Shown here piece by piece: positions 33,767-42,305 of a DNA stretch of 44,588 nucleotides. How positions within the stretch are numbered: the first letter of the stretch is position 1; each line of letters opens with the position of its first letter. This DNA is from Fusibacter tunisiensis. GTDB lineage: Bacteria > Bacillota > Clostridia > Peptostreptococcales > Acidaminobacteraceae. The stretch covers positions 1-44,588 of the forward strand of contig NZ_JAFBDT010000019.1 in the NCBI RefSeq assembly GCF_016908355.1, in the 5' to 3' direction. A model generated the notes under the pieces. The model was not told where the DNA came from, made no database searches, and saw nothing but the letters and a program-made list of their open reading frames with translations. Made by a program: the position numbers and the translations under genes.

Positions 33767-35360
33767 ACTCATAGCGCTGACGCGCATTCAACTTAAAGAT
33801 TTTTTCAGTAAATACACCCAACAAATGAATATAAAAAATAAATGGCTGGGCAAATTGATGATTCTGCTGCCAATTGTAATTCTATTGCCCTTGATTCAAA
33901 TGATAAAAGTGATTTACGACAGTTTTTTAATGATTGGAAAGCCAGAACTTGTGATTACCTACATCTATGTTGGCGGGACTTTAATGGGCTTTTTTATGGC
34001 GATTCCTTTGATTGTTTCCATTTTCTTTTACGCCAAAGACCTCAGCCTAATTGCCACCCTACCGGTTAAAAAAGATACCATTGTATTTGCCAAATTGGCA
34101 ACGGTTTATGTGTATCTAATGGGCATGTCCGCCCTTATTTTCGGACCGGCAGTCTACTTTTATGCTTTTGGTGAAGGTCTAATGGTGATGCGCCTCATTA
34201 TGGGACTTCTTGCCATGCTAATGCTGCCTGTATTTCCAATGATTTTTGCAACGCTTCTAATCATGCCTTTTATGGGATTTGTCGGTGGCAAAAGCAAACG
34301 CAATTTAATGATTATTATTGGAAATGTTCTTTTTATCGTCGTAATTATTGGGTTTCAAATGGTGGTTTCAAGAGCTGCAATGGAACCAAGCAACCTCATG
34401 TCAATTTTAGCTCAAGAAGATGGACTCATGCATATGCTTGGGCAGAGCTTTCCGCCAAGTATTTGGCTCACAAAAATGGTGCGGGGGTCACTGATAAACA
34501 CCCTTTGGTTTCTCCTTATGAATCTGGTGTTTGTTCTTCTGCTTAAGTTTTCATCCAATCGGCTTTACAGCAATGCACTAATTAAGTACAATCAGCAAAG
34601 CACACAAACTGTAAAGAATGGAAAAGCAAATTACAGCCAAAGATCCAAGAAAACTTTGCTCATTAAAAGACACTTAGGAATTATTATTCACAACCCAACG
34701 TTCCTATTAAATACAGTTATGACCATGTTTATTCCTGTTCTTTTGTTTGTGATCTATACAGCTACGGGAATAATGGACTTAGAAACGTTACAAAATCCTA
34801 TGCTTGAGCCTTATGCATTATACATTTTCATAGGCATTATCGTATCACCAAGCATTATGGGGTCCTTATCAGCTACTGCAATTACCCGCGAAGGTGGTGC
34901 ATTTTGGGAAACGAGAGCACTTCCCATTACAGCGCGAGACAATATCAGCGCACGTATTTTAACCACAATTATATTGAACATTGTTGCCACAGGGGCACTG
35001 GCTGCACTCACTTTCTGGATATTACCATTAAACCCATTGGACATTATACTGGCACTTCTTGTTTCACTGGTTGCCATTGTACTTCTTGCAACATTAGATC
35101 TTTTTATCAATATATCTCGCCCTTTTATACACTGGACCAATCCAACAGCAGCCGTAAAAAACAACATGAACATCATGATTTCATTGGCTTCAAGAATCCT
35201 CTTGGGTGGTGCATTCTACTTGGTTTACCTGTTGATTGGAGACTTGTCACCACAGCTTATTGTTGGAATTTATGGTGGCATTATGGCAGGCTTGTATGTC
35301 ATCAGCCGTCAAATCATGTACGGGAAATTCACACAAAAATTTTTGGAAATGGAATTTTAA
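33759..35360 (+). CDS. Large ABC exporter permease, 533 aa
   Basis: About twelve hydrophobic segments in one chain, so it may serve as a full permease unit rather than a half. A cytoplasmic linker region with NQQSTQTVKNGKANYSQRSKKTLLIKRHLGII lies near the middle. GGAFWETRALPITARDNISARILTTII is a typical cytoplasmic loop of the long ABC-2-like permeases. It overlaps the ATPase gene by 8 nt. The cargo is unknown; the lipoprotein hydrolase upstream suggests a lipid or peptide substrate, which is inference only. Confidence 0.85.
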   Translation: MNKLIALTRIQLKDFFSKYTQQMNIKNKWLGKLMILLPIVILLPLIQMIKVIYDSFLMIGKPELVITYIYVGGTLMGFFMAIPLIVSIFFYAKDLSLIATLPVKKDTIVFAKLATVYVYLMGMSALIFGPAVYFYAFGEGLMVMRLIMGLLAMLMLPVFPMIFATLLIMPFMGFVGGKSKRNLMIIIGNVLFIVVIIGFQMVVSRAAMEPSNLMSILAQEDGLMHMLGQSFPPSIWLTKMVRGSLINTLWFLLMNLVFVLLLKFSSNRLYSNALIKYNQQSTQTVKNGKANYSQRSKKTLLIKRHLGIIIHNPTFLLNTVMTMFIPVLLFVIYTATGIMDLETLQNPMLEPYALYIFIGIIVSPSIMGSLSATAITREGGAFWETRALPITARDNISARILTTIILNIVATGALAALTFWILPLNPLDIILALLVSLVAIVLLATLDLFINISRPFIHWTNPTAAVKNNMNIMISLASRILLGGAFYLVYLLIGDLSPQLIVGIYGGIMAGLYVISRQIMYGKFTQKFLEMEF

Positions 35361-35365
35361 CGATT

Positions 35366-35571
35366 GGCGTTGAGGGCAGATGCGTTGTGATGAGTGCGAC
35401 TAGCGTCGCGTTGAGTGCAACTGCGTTGCGTTGAGGGCAACTGCGTTGTGATGAGTGCAACTGCGTTGCGTTGAGGGCAACTGCGTTGCGTTGAGTGCGA
35501 CTAGCGTTGCGTTGAGTGCAACTGCGTTGCGTTGAGGGCAGCTAAAGCTGCGTGGAGTATGGCTTCGCCAT
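35366..35571 (+). repeat. Hairpin-linker tandem repeat array B (about 10 units)
   Basis: Units of 20-21 nt: hairpin GCAAC-TGC-GTTGC plus linker GTTGAGT or GTTGAGG. Variant stems stay paired: GCGAC-TAGC-GTCGC, GCGAC-TAGC-GTTGC, GCAGC-TAAA-GCTGC. The last unit is ATGGC-TTC-GCCAT (35559-35571), followed directly by TTTAAGGAGG, the ribosome binding site of the 115-aa gene. Confidence 0.9.
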
Positions 35572-35587
35572 GTTTAAGGAGGGTGTT

Positions 35588-35935
35588 ATGAGGTGCCTGA
35601 AACGTTATAGGACTGTTTTGTTTTTATTGGTGATTCAAGCTATTTTTGCCATTAAGACTCGAAATTTTGAACTTTATTTTTTCGCATGGGGGCTTATATG
35701 GGCTGCATGTTTGGCCAATACTACATTTGGAATTAGCCGATTTACGAAAGGTATGGATGGTGCAGTGAATTCAGCACGAAGTTATGAAGTACAGGCTTCT
35801 GCTTTTTCAGAAGTGCATGGTGATCCAGATCATTATAATAAAAACTATAATGAACGAAGTATGCAGGTTATCTATGGTGTTCTTGTACTTACCAATATTG
35901 TAGGTTATATCATTACAGTTAAAGTGGTGTATTAG
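35588..35935 (+). CDS. Small membrane protein between repeat arrays, 115 aa
   Basis: Start ATG 35588 is set by AAGGAGG 5-8 nt before it. Two hydrophobic segments near the N-terminus (about 10-24 and 28-48) and one near the C-terminus (about 94-112) flank a polar middle with SRFTKGMDGAVNSARSYEVQASAFSE and DPDHYNKNYNERS. I do not recognise the family. It lies between two arrays of the hairpin repeat, with its start region inside the duplicated array end. Confidence 0.7.
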   Translation: MRCLKRYRTVLFLLVIQAIFAIKTRNFELYFFAWGLIWAACLANTTFGISRFTKGMDGAVNSARSYEVQASAFSEVHGDPDHYNKNYNERSMQVIYGVLVLTNIVGYIITVKVVY

Positions 35936-36114
35936 GGGCGCACCTTCGCCACGTTAAGGGCAACTGCGTTGCGTTGAGGGCAGATGCGTTGTGATGAGTG
36001 CGACTAGCGTCGCGTTGAGTGCAACTGCGTTGCGTTGAGTGCAACTGCGTTGCGTTGAGTGCAACTGCGTTGCGTTGAGTACAGCTAAAGCTGCGTGGAG
36101 TATGGCTTCGCCAT
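35936..36114 (+). repeat. Hairpin-linker tandem repeat array C (about 9 units)
   Basis: Begins with GGCG-CACCTT-CGCC directly after the stop of the 115-aa gene. Units GCAAC-TGC-GTTGC, GCAGA-TGC-GTTGT, GCGAC-TAGC-GTCGC, three more GCAAC units, CAGC-TAAA-GCTG and finally ATGGC-TTC-GCCAT (36102-36114) follow, with linkers GTTGAGT/G, GATGAGT and GTGGAGT. It then runs into TTTAAGGAG, as in array B. Confidence 0.9.
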
Positions 36115-36130
36115 GTTTAAGGAGTGTGTT

Positions 36131-36232
36131 ATGATTAGAGTAGATCTATTTACATTTGTTTTTCAGTTAGTTAATACTGTACTATTGTTGACGATTTTTT
36201 ATTTAATAATCAAATATATAAGAAAAAAGTAA
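36131..36232 (+). CDS. 33-aa single-helix membrane microprotein
   Basis: ATG 36131 follows TTTAAGGAGTGTGTT, a copy of the start region of the 115-aa gene. The product is MIRVDLF, then one hydrophobic helix (about 8-27), then a basic end (KYIRKK). The stop at 36230-36232 lies 4-9 nt before a strong terminator, so the unit has start signal, frame and end. It resembles many small regulatory or toxin-like membrane peptides in form, but I see no specific family. Confidence 0.6.
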   Translation: MIRVDLFTFVFQLVNTVLLLTIFYLIIKYIRKK

Positions 36233-36235
36233 ATT

Positions 36236-36268
36236 AAAAAAATCCAATCGACTTGATTGGATTTTTTT
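36236..36268. terminator. Terminator after the microprotein
   Basis: AATCCAATC (36241-36249) pairs with GATTGGATT (36255-36263) around GACTT, flanked by A and T tracts. It works on both strands and also serves the minus-strand EamA gene. Confidence 0.88.
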
Positions 36269-36303
36269 ATTATTCACCACGGTATAAGTTGTGTTTGAGC
36301 AGC

Positions 36304-36325
36304 ACTCGACAGCACCTACGGTGCT
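36304..36325 (-). repeat. Hairpin-linker repeat D (single unit, minus orientation)
   Basis: On the minus strand: AGCACC-GTA-GGTGCT, then linker GTCGAGT. It lies 5 nt past the stop of the minus-strand EamA gene, in that gene's orientation, matching the layout of the other loci. Confidence 0.65.
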
Positions 36326-36330
36326 TTCCC

Positions 36331-37233
36331 CTACAGGAACATTATTGCAATGCCACCTAAGGTGACAAATGTGCCAATGACTTCTCGCATATGGACTTTT
36401 TCTTTTTTCCAAAAGTATGCGACTGGGATCAAGAGGACAGGTGTTATTGAGGTGAGCGTAGAGGCAACACCAGGGTTGATTCTTTGGACTGCAAAGAGGG
36501 AAAATGATATGCCAAGAAAGGGCCCGAAAAATGAGCCGAGTGTAAGTGGCAATAGGGCATCTTTGCGCTTAAATGCCGTTATAAATTTCGGCCAGTGGCC
36601 CCTAATGGTAAAAAGAATTGAAAAGCCAATAATGCCTGCAATCAACCGAATTTGAGTTGAGGAGAACGCATCATAGCTGGCCATTCCAAACTTTCCAATG
36701 ATGTAACCCGCTGCTTGGCCCAAGGCGCCTCCAAAAGCCAAGAGGATGCCGGCAACTGGGTGGGCGAATTTCATTTTTTTGTTGGTTTCATCGGGAACCA
36801 GTATGACTGAGGCAATGCCTGAGAGTGTAACAACCATACCTAGAATTTGGATAAGGGTCATGGATTCACCAAGGAAAAAATAAGCCATAATGCCACTCAA
36901 AGGCGGTACCGATGCATAAATCAACATGGAAATTCTTGATCCAATCCGGACGAAAGCCTCAAAGAGAAGCAAATCGCCAAGGACAATGCCAACAAAACCT
37001 GAAAGCATAAGCCAAAACCAGGCGGTTGGAGACGCATCCAGTGGCAAGAGATAGCCTCTGGTGATTAAGGTAAAAGTGGATAGAAAAAGCATTCCAAGAA
37101 GCAAACGCATGAGATTTAGAGTCATGGACCCAATTTTTTTCCCAGCACTTTCAAAACTTGTTGCCGTAATTGCCCAAAACAGTGCGGTGGCAAGTGCAGC
37201 CAACTCGCCAGTATAATTTGAAAAAGATGTCAT
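36331..37233 (-). CDS. EamA-family (drug/metabolite) transporter, 300 aa
   Basis: Ten hydrophobic segments in two EamA repeats. The first half has GELAALATALFWAITATSFESAGKKIGSMTLNLMRLLLGM, the second VAGILLAFGGALGQAAGYIIGKFG and the typical end NPGVASTLTSITPVLLIPVAYFWKKEKVHMREVIGTFVTLGGIAIMFL. Members export amino acids or other metabolites; the substrate is not readable. GAGGG precedes the ATG, and an extended -10 (TGATATAAT, about 37281-37273, minus) lies upstream. Confidence 0.9.
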   Translation of the reverse strand: MTSFSNYTGELAALATALFWAITATSFESAGKKIGSMTLNLMRLLLGMLFLSTFTLITRGYLLPLDASPTAWFWLMLSGFVGIVLGDLLLFEAFVRIGSRISMLIYASVPPLSGIMAYFFLGESMTLIQILGMVVTLSGIASVILVPDETNKKMKFAHPVAGILLAFGGALGQAAGYIIGKFGMASYDAFSSTQIRLIAGIIGFSILFTIRGHWPKFITAFKRKDALLPLTLGSFFGPFLGISFSLFAVQRINPGVASTLTSITPVLLIPVAYFWKKEKVHMREVIGTFVTLGGIAIMFL

Positions 37234-37288
37234 AGAGGCCCTCGCTTAAAATAATGTATTCATTCAAGCCTCATTATATCACGGGACC

Positions 37289-37938
37289 CTAAATAGTGTC
37301 TTTAATAAAATCGTCATGAATTATTTTGTATATGAAAACCGCGAAAACTAAGACTGAAAAAAGTGCTGCCAAGATAATGCGAATATACTGGCCTTGGTAG
37401 CCTGTTTCAGAAAGCTGTTTGAGTAAAATGCCAAGATTGGCCCAGATGAAAACGAGACCATAGGATATGTCGCGAAATTTGGTCATGGTTCTAATGCCTA
37501 TTGCAAGCCCCACCAATAGAATTAGAGCCGTTAAGCGTTCCTGAGCAAGTTGTGAAACATCAAGTCCAAGACTCACTAAGAAAACCGTGACATTGGCAAT
37601 GGTTGCTACGGTAATCCAACCAAAATATAGGCCAAAAGGCACTTGCACCGCCCAGAAAGAATCGGAGCCCTTGCTTCTAAGGAAAGCAATCCAAATGAGG
37701 AAAATGAGTAGGCCAATCATGACAATGAGGGATGCTAGGATCTCATTTGTATGCCATGCTGTCAGCCAAAGCATATTGGCGATGGCGGATGCAATAAAGG
37801 CTTTTCGAATCGCAGGAAGGGTCTCTGAGTCATGCTTAAATTGATAGATGACAAAAACGGCCAAAAAGAAATAAATAACGCCCCATATGGAAAATGTAAT
37901 GCCTGCAGGGGTAAAGAGATTAATACAAGTATTTTCAT
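37289..37938 (-). pseudogene. Tryptophan-rich TspO/MBR-like membrane protein with damaged 5' end
   Basis: The open part (from about 37864) encodes five hydrophobic segments and AVQVPFGLYFGWITVATIANVTVFLV, a hallmark of tryptophan-rich TspO-like proteins. The expected earlier sequence NLFTPAGITFSIWGVIYFF is present in the same frame just upstream but has no start codon: a TGA closes that frame after about eight codons. A good ribosome binding site (AGGTGG) and ATG at 37938 are there but in another frame (MKILVLIS). This suggests deletion of roughly 35-45 codons plus a frameshift. Expression from the internal TTG at 37864 would lack the first helix. Confidence 0.75.
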
Positions 37939-37981
37939 GTGGTCACCACCTTTCATACCTGCTATATACCCACAAGTGGTG

Positions 37982-37990
37982 TGCTATAAT
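37982..37990 (+). promoter_or_regulatory. Extended -10 promoter of asd
   Basis: TGCTATAAT combines TGn with a perfect TATAAT; no good -35. Transcription would start about 16 nt before the ATG at 38013. Confidence 0.6.
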
Positions 37991-38012
37991 ATAAAAAAAA
38001 GGGAGGTTTACG

Positions 38013-39026
38013 ATGAAGACTTATACAGTGGCAGTTGTTGGTGCGCTTGGCGTAGTTGGAAGCGCTATGATTGAAATTTTAGAGGAACAGAACTTTCCTG
38101 TGAAAGAATTTATTCCATTAGATCAGGCGGATCAAGTGGGAAAAGAGGTTGTCTTTAGAGGGGAAAAAATTAAAGTGAAAGAAGCAACTAAAGGGGCTTT
38201 TGAAGGGATAGACTTTGCTTTTTTCTCAGCTGGTGGAGAGGCATCATTAGAGCTTGCACCAATAGCGGTTGAAGAAGGCTGCGTTGTAATCGACAATTCA
38301 AGTGCATGGCGAATGGATCCAAATGTGCCACTTGTTATTCCAGAAGTGAATTCACACGATTTGGACTGGCATCATGGCATTATCGCAAATCCCAATTGTT
38401 CCACCATTCAAATGCTGGTAGCCCTTAAGCCGATTCACGATGTTTATACCATAAAGCGAATTGTGGTGTCCACCTATCAAGCGGTTTCTGGGTCCGGAAA
38501 ATCAGCCATGGAAGAACTTCAGATGCAAACGCAGGATCTTTCTCAAGGGATTGCGCCGCTCGTCGAAGTGTATCCGCATCAGATTGCTTATAACGCCATT
38601 CCCCATATTGATGTCTTTCAGAACAATGGGTATACCAAAGAAGAATTAAAAATGGTTCAAGAAACCCACAAAATTTTGGACTCTGCAATTAAGGTAAGTC
38701 CAACAGCTGTACGGATTCCTGTAATCACAGGGCATGCAGAGTCGATTAATGTTGAAACAGAAAAGCCTTTCAACATAGAAGCAGTCAAAAGGCTTTTGGA
38801 GAAGTCACCTGGCATTACCCTGTGGGATGCCCCTGAAAAAAATAGGTATCCTATGCCCCTCGATGCTGCTGGTAAAGACGAGGTCTTTGTTGGCAGAATT
38901 AGAAGGGATGATACCTTGGAAAATGGGTTAAATTTATGGGTTGTTTCAGATAATCTTAGAAAAGGTGCAGCCCTCAATGCCATTCAGATTGGGCTGACCC
39001 TGATCCATAAAACAATTGGCAAATAA
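38013..39026 (+). CDS. asd: Aspartate-semialdehyde dehydrogenase, 337 aa
   Basis: Reduces aspartyl phosphate with NADPH to aspartate semialdehyde, the branch point to lysine/diaminopimelate, threonine and methionine. NADP-binding motif GALGVVGSAM (10-19), FSAGGEAS, the catalytic Cys in NPNCSTIQ (C129), the substrate loop TYQAVSGSGKSAMEEL and active-site RIPVITGHAESINVE. The length is normal. AGGGAGG precedes the ATG. It stands alone, away from other amino-acid genes. Confidence 0.96.
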   Translation: MKTYTVAVVGALGVVGSAMIEILEEQNFPVKEFIPLDQADQVGKEVVFRGEKIKVKEATKGAFEGIDFAFFSAGGEASLELAPIAVEEGCVVIDNSSAWRMDPNVPLVIPEVNSHDLDWHHGIIANPNCSTIQMLVALKPIHDVYTIKRIVVSTYQAVSGSGKSAMEELQMQTQDLSQGIAPLVEVYPHQIAYNAIPHIDVFQNNGYTKEELKMVQETHKILDSAIKVSPTAVRIPVITGHAESINVETEKPFNIEAVKRLLEKSPGITLWDAPEKNRYPMPLDAAGKDEVFVGRIRRDDTLENGLNLWVVSDNLRKGAALNAIQIGLTLIHKTIGK

Positions 39027-39028
39027 CT

Positions 39029-40174
39029 TTACGCTTCAATTGCCATGCGTTTCTTTTTACCAACGACAATGGCAAGGATGAAAAAGGCAACGGCAAAGGC
39101 AAGTTGAATCATTAAGGCCTTTGAAAAGTCTGCTGATATGGCGATTAAGGTGTTGCCCCTTACATACCAGTAGGTTGGCAGAAAGCTTGCCATTTTAAGG
39201 ACGCTGTCAGTTAGTATGGCTTGTGGGACAAAAACGCCACTGATAAAGCATGACCCTAAGGTAAAGACATTGGCAATGGCAGAGATTGCTTCTCGGCCTT
39301 TAACGAGATTTCCAATGAGAAATGCAATACTGGAACTGCTAAGGGCAAAAACAAAGGAGTTAAGGATAAACGCCAACGTGTTAGAATCCGAAAGTTCATT
39401 TCTTGAAAATAGAAGGCTTAGTCCTGCCAGAAGGGCCCAACTGAGTAAGGAAAACAGCATTGTGGCGAGATAAAACTGGAGGGTGACACTGGTTGAACTC
39501 ATTGGGGCGCAAGCGTTTCGACGTTTGATGTTAAGGTCATTGAACACCAGCATAATCGTGGAGATGCCCATGATGACCACAAACATAAACGTGTAGGCCA
39601 AGTAATTGAAATAATAGGGCATCATGCCTTCCTCACCAAAAGTTTGATCAGCTTCCAGCATTTGAACAGGGGTTTCATAGTCTAGGTCTTCAAGTGTGTA
39701 AGTGTTTAGGGTCTGAGCATCAATTCCAGGAATTTGATTAACGTAGATGTTTGCAGTGTTCAGGTATTGGTCCAATCGCATGTCAATATAAATTTTACTT
39801 GTGGCTTCTGGAACACTGGTGACTGAAAGGGTCGGATTTTTGCCGGCTAAAAAGTCTTCTGTGAAGTTTTCTGGAATCCTTAGAATATAACTTATTCTTC
39901 TGAAATAGAGGGCATCTTGCAACTGGTTTTCATCGTCTTCTATAGCTTCGAAAACGGCTATATCCGAAAGGACTTCTTTCATCCCGTCAATGAGGGGCGA
40001 GGACTCTTCTGAAAAAACAACCATGCGAGTTTTGGCTTGTATAAAACCGGCTTGTTCCGTTGGTCGGTTGTTGGACATCATAATAATGGAAACCATGATA
40101 AACACCCCAAAATAGATGGACATGACGGGTAGATTTTTTTTGAAAATTTTAAGACATAATTTAAAGACTTGCAT
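39029..40174 (-). CDS. ABC-2-type permease, second subunit, 381 aa
   Basis: ABC2_membrane_3-type layout: one N-terminal helix (about 14-33), a large extracytoplasmic loop (about 40-190, with FRRISYILRIPENFTEDFLAGKNPTLSV), then five C-terminal helices, including FISGVFVPQAIL. It overlaps its partner gene by 14 nt, with GGAGGCGC before the ATG. It ends 2 nt from the asd stop (convergent). Confidence 0.88.
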   Translation of the reverse strand: MQVFKLCLKIFKKNLPVMSIYFGVFIMVSIIMMSNNRPTEQAGFIQAKTRMVVFSEESSPLIDGMKEVLSDIAVFEAIEDDENQLQDALYFRRISYILRIPENFTEDFLAGKNPTLSVTSVPEATSKIYIDMRLDQYLNTANIYVNQIPGIDAQTLNTYTLEDLDYETPVQMLEADQTFGEEGMMPYYFNYLAYTFMFVVIMGISTIMLVFNDLNIKRRNACAPMSSTSVTLQFYLATMLFSLLSWALLAGLSLLFSRNELSDSNTLAFILNSFVFALSSSSIAFLIGNLVKGREAISAIANVFTLGSCFISGVFVPQAILTDSVLKMASFLPTYWYVRGNTLIAISADFSKALMIQLAFAVAFFILAIVVGKKKRMAIEA

Positions 40175-41279
40175 ATTTGCGCCTCCTTATTACCCAGTAT
40201 GTGGACAGTGCGAAGATTACAGTGAAGATCAAAAGGCCAGAGATGTTTAAAAGGTACCTGTTATAGGTGCTGAAAAAGTAAAGTGCGTAAAAGGCATCTG
40301 CTAAAAGATTTACCGGATTGATTATGGTCAATAGGGGAAATTTGGTTTGAACCAGGTATTTCATTTCAGCAAACATCATCCCTGAAAGAAAAGAGCCAAT
40401 CATTGTAATCCCAATTAAGAGGCCTGTTTTCATATTGGCATCTCCTTTGACAAGGGCTGCAATAAAGCTTCCAAACGTTAGACCTGCAAGAGAACCAATA
40501 AAAACGGTTACAAGAATAAGGCCGATTTGACTTCCAAAATTAACACCAAGAACAAAGATAAGGTAAGCCATAAGGACCATCATTTCTCCAATTAAAATGG
40601 TATAAGACGCAAGTGAACTGTAGATAAATGCTTTTAATTTATGGACTGGCGCCATATTGAGTCTAGCCCCTCGGCGTGAGAGGTTGGCTTGAATCAGGCT
40701 GACTTCCTCGAGTCCAAAGAAACTGCCGTAAAAACATGCCATGGCAATGAGGGCGTAGAAATAATTGAGGGTCATATCGAGATTTCCTGTGGTAATGGGT
40801 GCGTCTTTGGTAAAAGTAACCGGTGTTAAATCCATGTTTTGTAAAGATTCTGGATGGATAGCCGCGATTCTAGAAACAGTTCTTGTGGTGTGGGCGTATC
40901 GGTCTAGAAAAATTTTAAGAATGCTTTGTGAAATCCCAGATTGGTTGACTTTTAGGGCCATGGTATCCGCCACAGTGATTGTGCCGGCAACTTTTCCATC
41001 TGAAAGAAGGGCATCTGCCTGACTTGGTGTTACAAAATCAGGTTTAAACATGGGGGATTCTCCGGTTGACATTTTCTCAAGCGTGTCTGCAAAAGCTATG
41101 TTATCTGACTCTAAGACAACCGCTACAGGAATCGTACCAAAAGTGCCCTGTGAACTGAAACCGCCAAAGGCCAAGTTGAAAAAAGTGGCAAGTGCAATGG
41201 GGAAAATCATGGTCCAAAAGATCATGCTCTTATCCCGGAGAAGCACTTTGAGCCGATATACAAAAATGTGTCCGAACAT
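40161..41279 (-). CDS. ABC-2-type permease, first subunit, 372 aa
   Basis: The same layout as its partner: an N-terminal helix (IFWTMIFPIALATFFNLAF), an external loop (about 45-175) with SDGKVAGTITV, then five to six helices with FLSGMMFAEMKYLV. Together the two permeases and the ATPase upstream make one exporter of the linearmycin/antibiotic or lipid type. GGAGG precedes the ATG, 9 nt after the ATPase gene. Confidence 0.88.
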   Translation of the reverse strand: MFGHIFVYRLKVLLRDKSMIFWTMIFPIALATFFNLAFGGFSSQGTFGTIPVAVVLESDNIAFADTLEKMSTGESPMFKPDFVTPSQADALLSDGKVAGTITVADTMALKVNQSGISQSILKIFLDRYAHTTRTVSRIAAIHPESLQNMDLTPVTFTKDAPITTGNLDMTLNYFYALIAMACFYGSFFGLEEVSLIQANLSRRGARLNMAPVHKLKAFIYSSLASYTILIGEMMVLMAYLIFVLGVNFGSQIGLILVTVFIGSLAGLTFGSFIAALVKGDANMKTGLLIGITMIGSFLSGMMFAEMKYLVQTKFPLLTIINPVNLLADAFYALYFFSTYNRYLLNISGLLIFTVIFALSTYWVIRRRKYASL

Positions 41280-41288
41280 AGGAGCCTC

Positions 41289-42221
41289 CTAATCTCTTAA
41301 TTCTTTGCCGGTAATTTCAAGAAAGACATCGTTTAAAGTTGGCAGTTCGGAGTATATTTTTCCGAAACTGATTTTTTCTGTTTTAATGTATTCAAGAACT
41401 TTTTCAAGGTTATTTTTGCTTTTAGTGGACCGGATTTCAACCAGTTTGCCGTCATAAATTACTGAAGTTATGTGGGGCAAGGCTTCAATTTCTTTGAGTT
41501 GTGTCTCGGTGATATCAAAAACTTCTACAGTAATTTTCTCACCCAGAGAAATCATGTTTTTCAGTTCATCCTTTGTGCCTTGGGCAATGGTTTTTCCTTT
41601 GTCTAAAATCATAATCCGAGAACAGATTTGCTCAACTTCTTCCATATAATGTGACGTATAAATAACAGTTGCCCCTTGTTTGTTTAAAGCGACGATGCCT
41701 TCTAAAATTTTGTTTCGACTTTGGGGGTCAACTGCCACTGTGGGTTCATCCAAAATAATAAGTTTGGGTTTGTGTGCAATCCCACAAGCAATGTTTAAGC
41801 GTCTCAATAAGCCACCTGAAAGTTTTTTAGGATAAAATTTACGGTAGTCTGATAGGCCAACAAATTCAATGGCTTCATCTACAAGCTTCTTGCGTTCTTT
41901 TTTGTCGGGGATGTAAAGGCCACAGAAATAATCGATGTTGTCATGAACAGTAAGTTCATTAAAAACGGCCACATCCTGCATAACCACACCAATGTCTTTT
42001 TTAATGTCGTAGGCTTCAGGAGACATGGGTTTGTCAAAGACGTGGATGTCCCCTTTGTCGTATTTCAGCAGAGAAAGAATACAGTTGATGGCTGTGGTTT
42101 TACCAGAGCCATTGGGGCCCAAAAGTCCAAATATTTCGCCAGCATTGACCTGTAGGTTTAAATGGTCTAAAGCCACTAAATTGCCATATCGTTTAACCAG
42201 ATTGTCCACTTTTACAATCAT
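41289..42221 (-). CDS. ABC exporter ATPase, 310 aa
   Basis: Walker A GPNGSGKTT, Q-loop VMQDVAVFNELTV, signature LSGGLLRRLNIACGI, Walker B LIILDEPTVAVDPQ and switch TSHYMEEVEQI, followed by a C-terminal accessory domain ending LNDVFLEITGKELRD. It is first in the exporter operon, with AAGGAGG before the ATG. It is divergent from a histidine kinase and response regulator, a usual arrangement in which the two-component system controls the exporter. Confidence 0.92.
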   Translation of the reverse strand: MIVKVDNLVKRYGNLVALDHLNLQVNAGEIFGLLGPNGSGKTTAINCILSLLKYDKGDIHVFDKPMSPEAYDIKKDIGVVMQDVAVFNELTVHDNIDYFCGLYIPDKKERKKLVDEAIEFVGLSDYRKFYPKKLSGGLLRRLNIACGIAHKPKLIILDEPTVAVDPQSRNKILEGIVALNKQGATVIYTSHYMEEVEQICSRIMILDKGKTIAQGTKDELKNMISLGEKITVEVFDITETQLKEIEALPHITSVIYDGKLVEIRSTKSKNNLEKVLEYIKTEKISFGKIYSELPTLNDVFLEITGKELRD

Positions 42222-42305
42222 TGTAGAACCTCCTTAGTGTTATTATGGTTTTAGTTTACCTTTCTAGAGCCTTTCCTAACAGTGTCATGAATCATTAAAA
42301 TCAGG

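Noticed and set aside
34904-35434. Long overlapping plus-strand frame at the end of the permease gene
   Set aside because: It has no ribosome binding site and overlaps a clear permease in another frame; its composition is that of a shadow frame.
35366-36114. Arrays B and C as a CRISPR array
   Set aside because: Units are only 20-21 nt with no unique spacers, stems vary between units, and no cas genes are present.
39017-39045. TGGCAA/TTGCCA hairpin between asd and the permease as a terminator
   Set aside because: Only 6 bp with a 17-nt loop and no T-tract; it lies within coding sequence of both genes.
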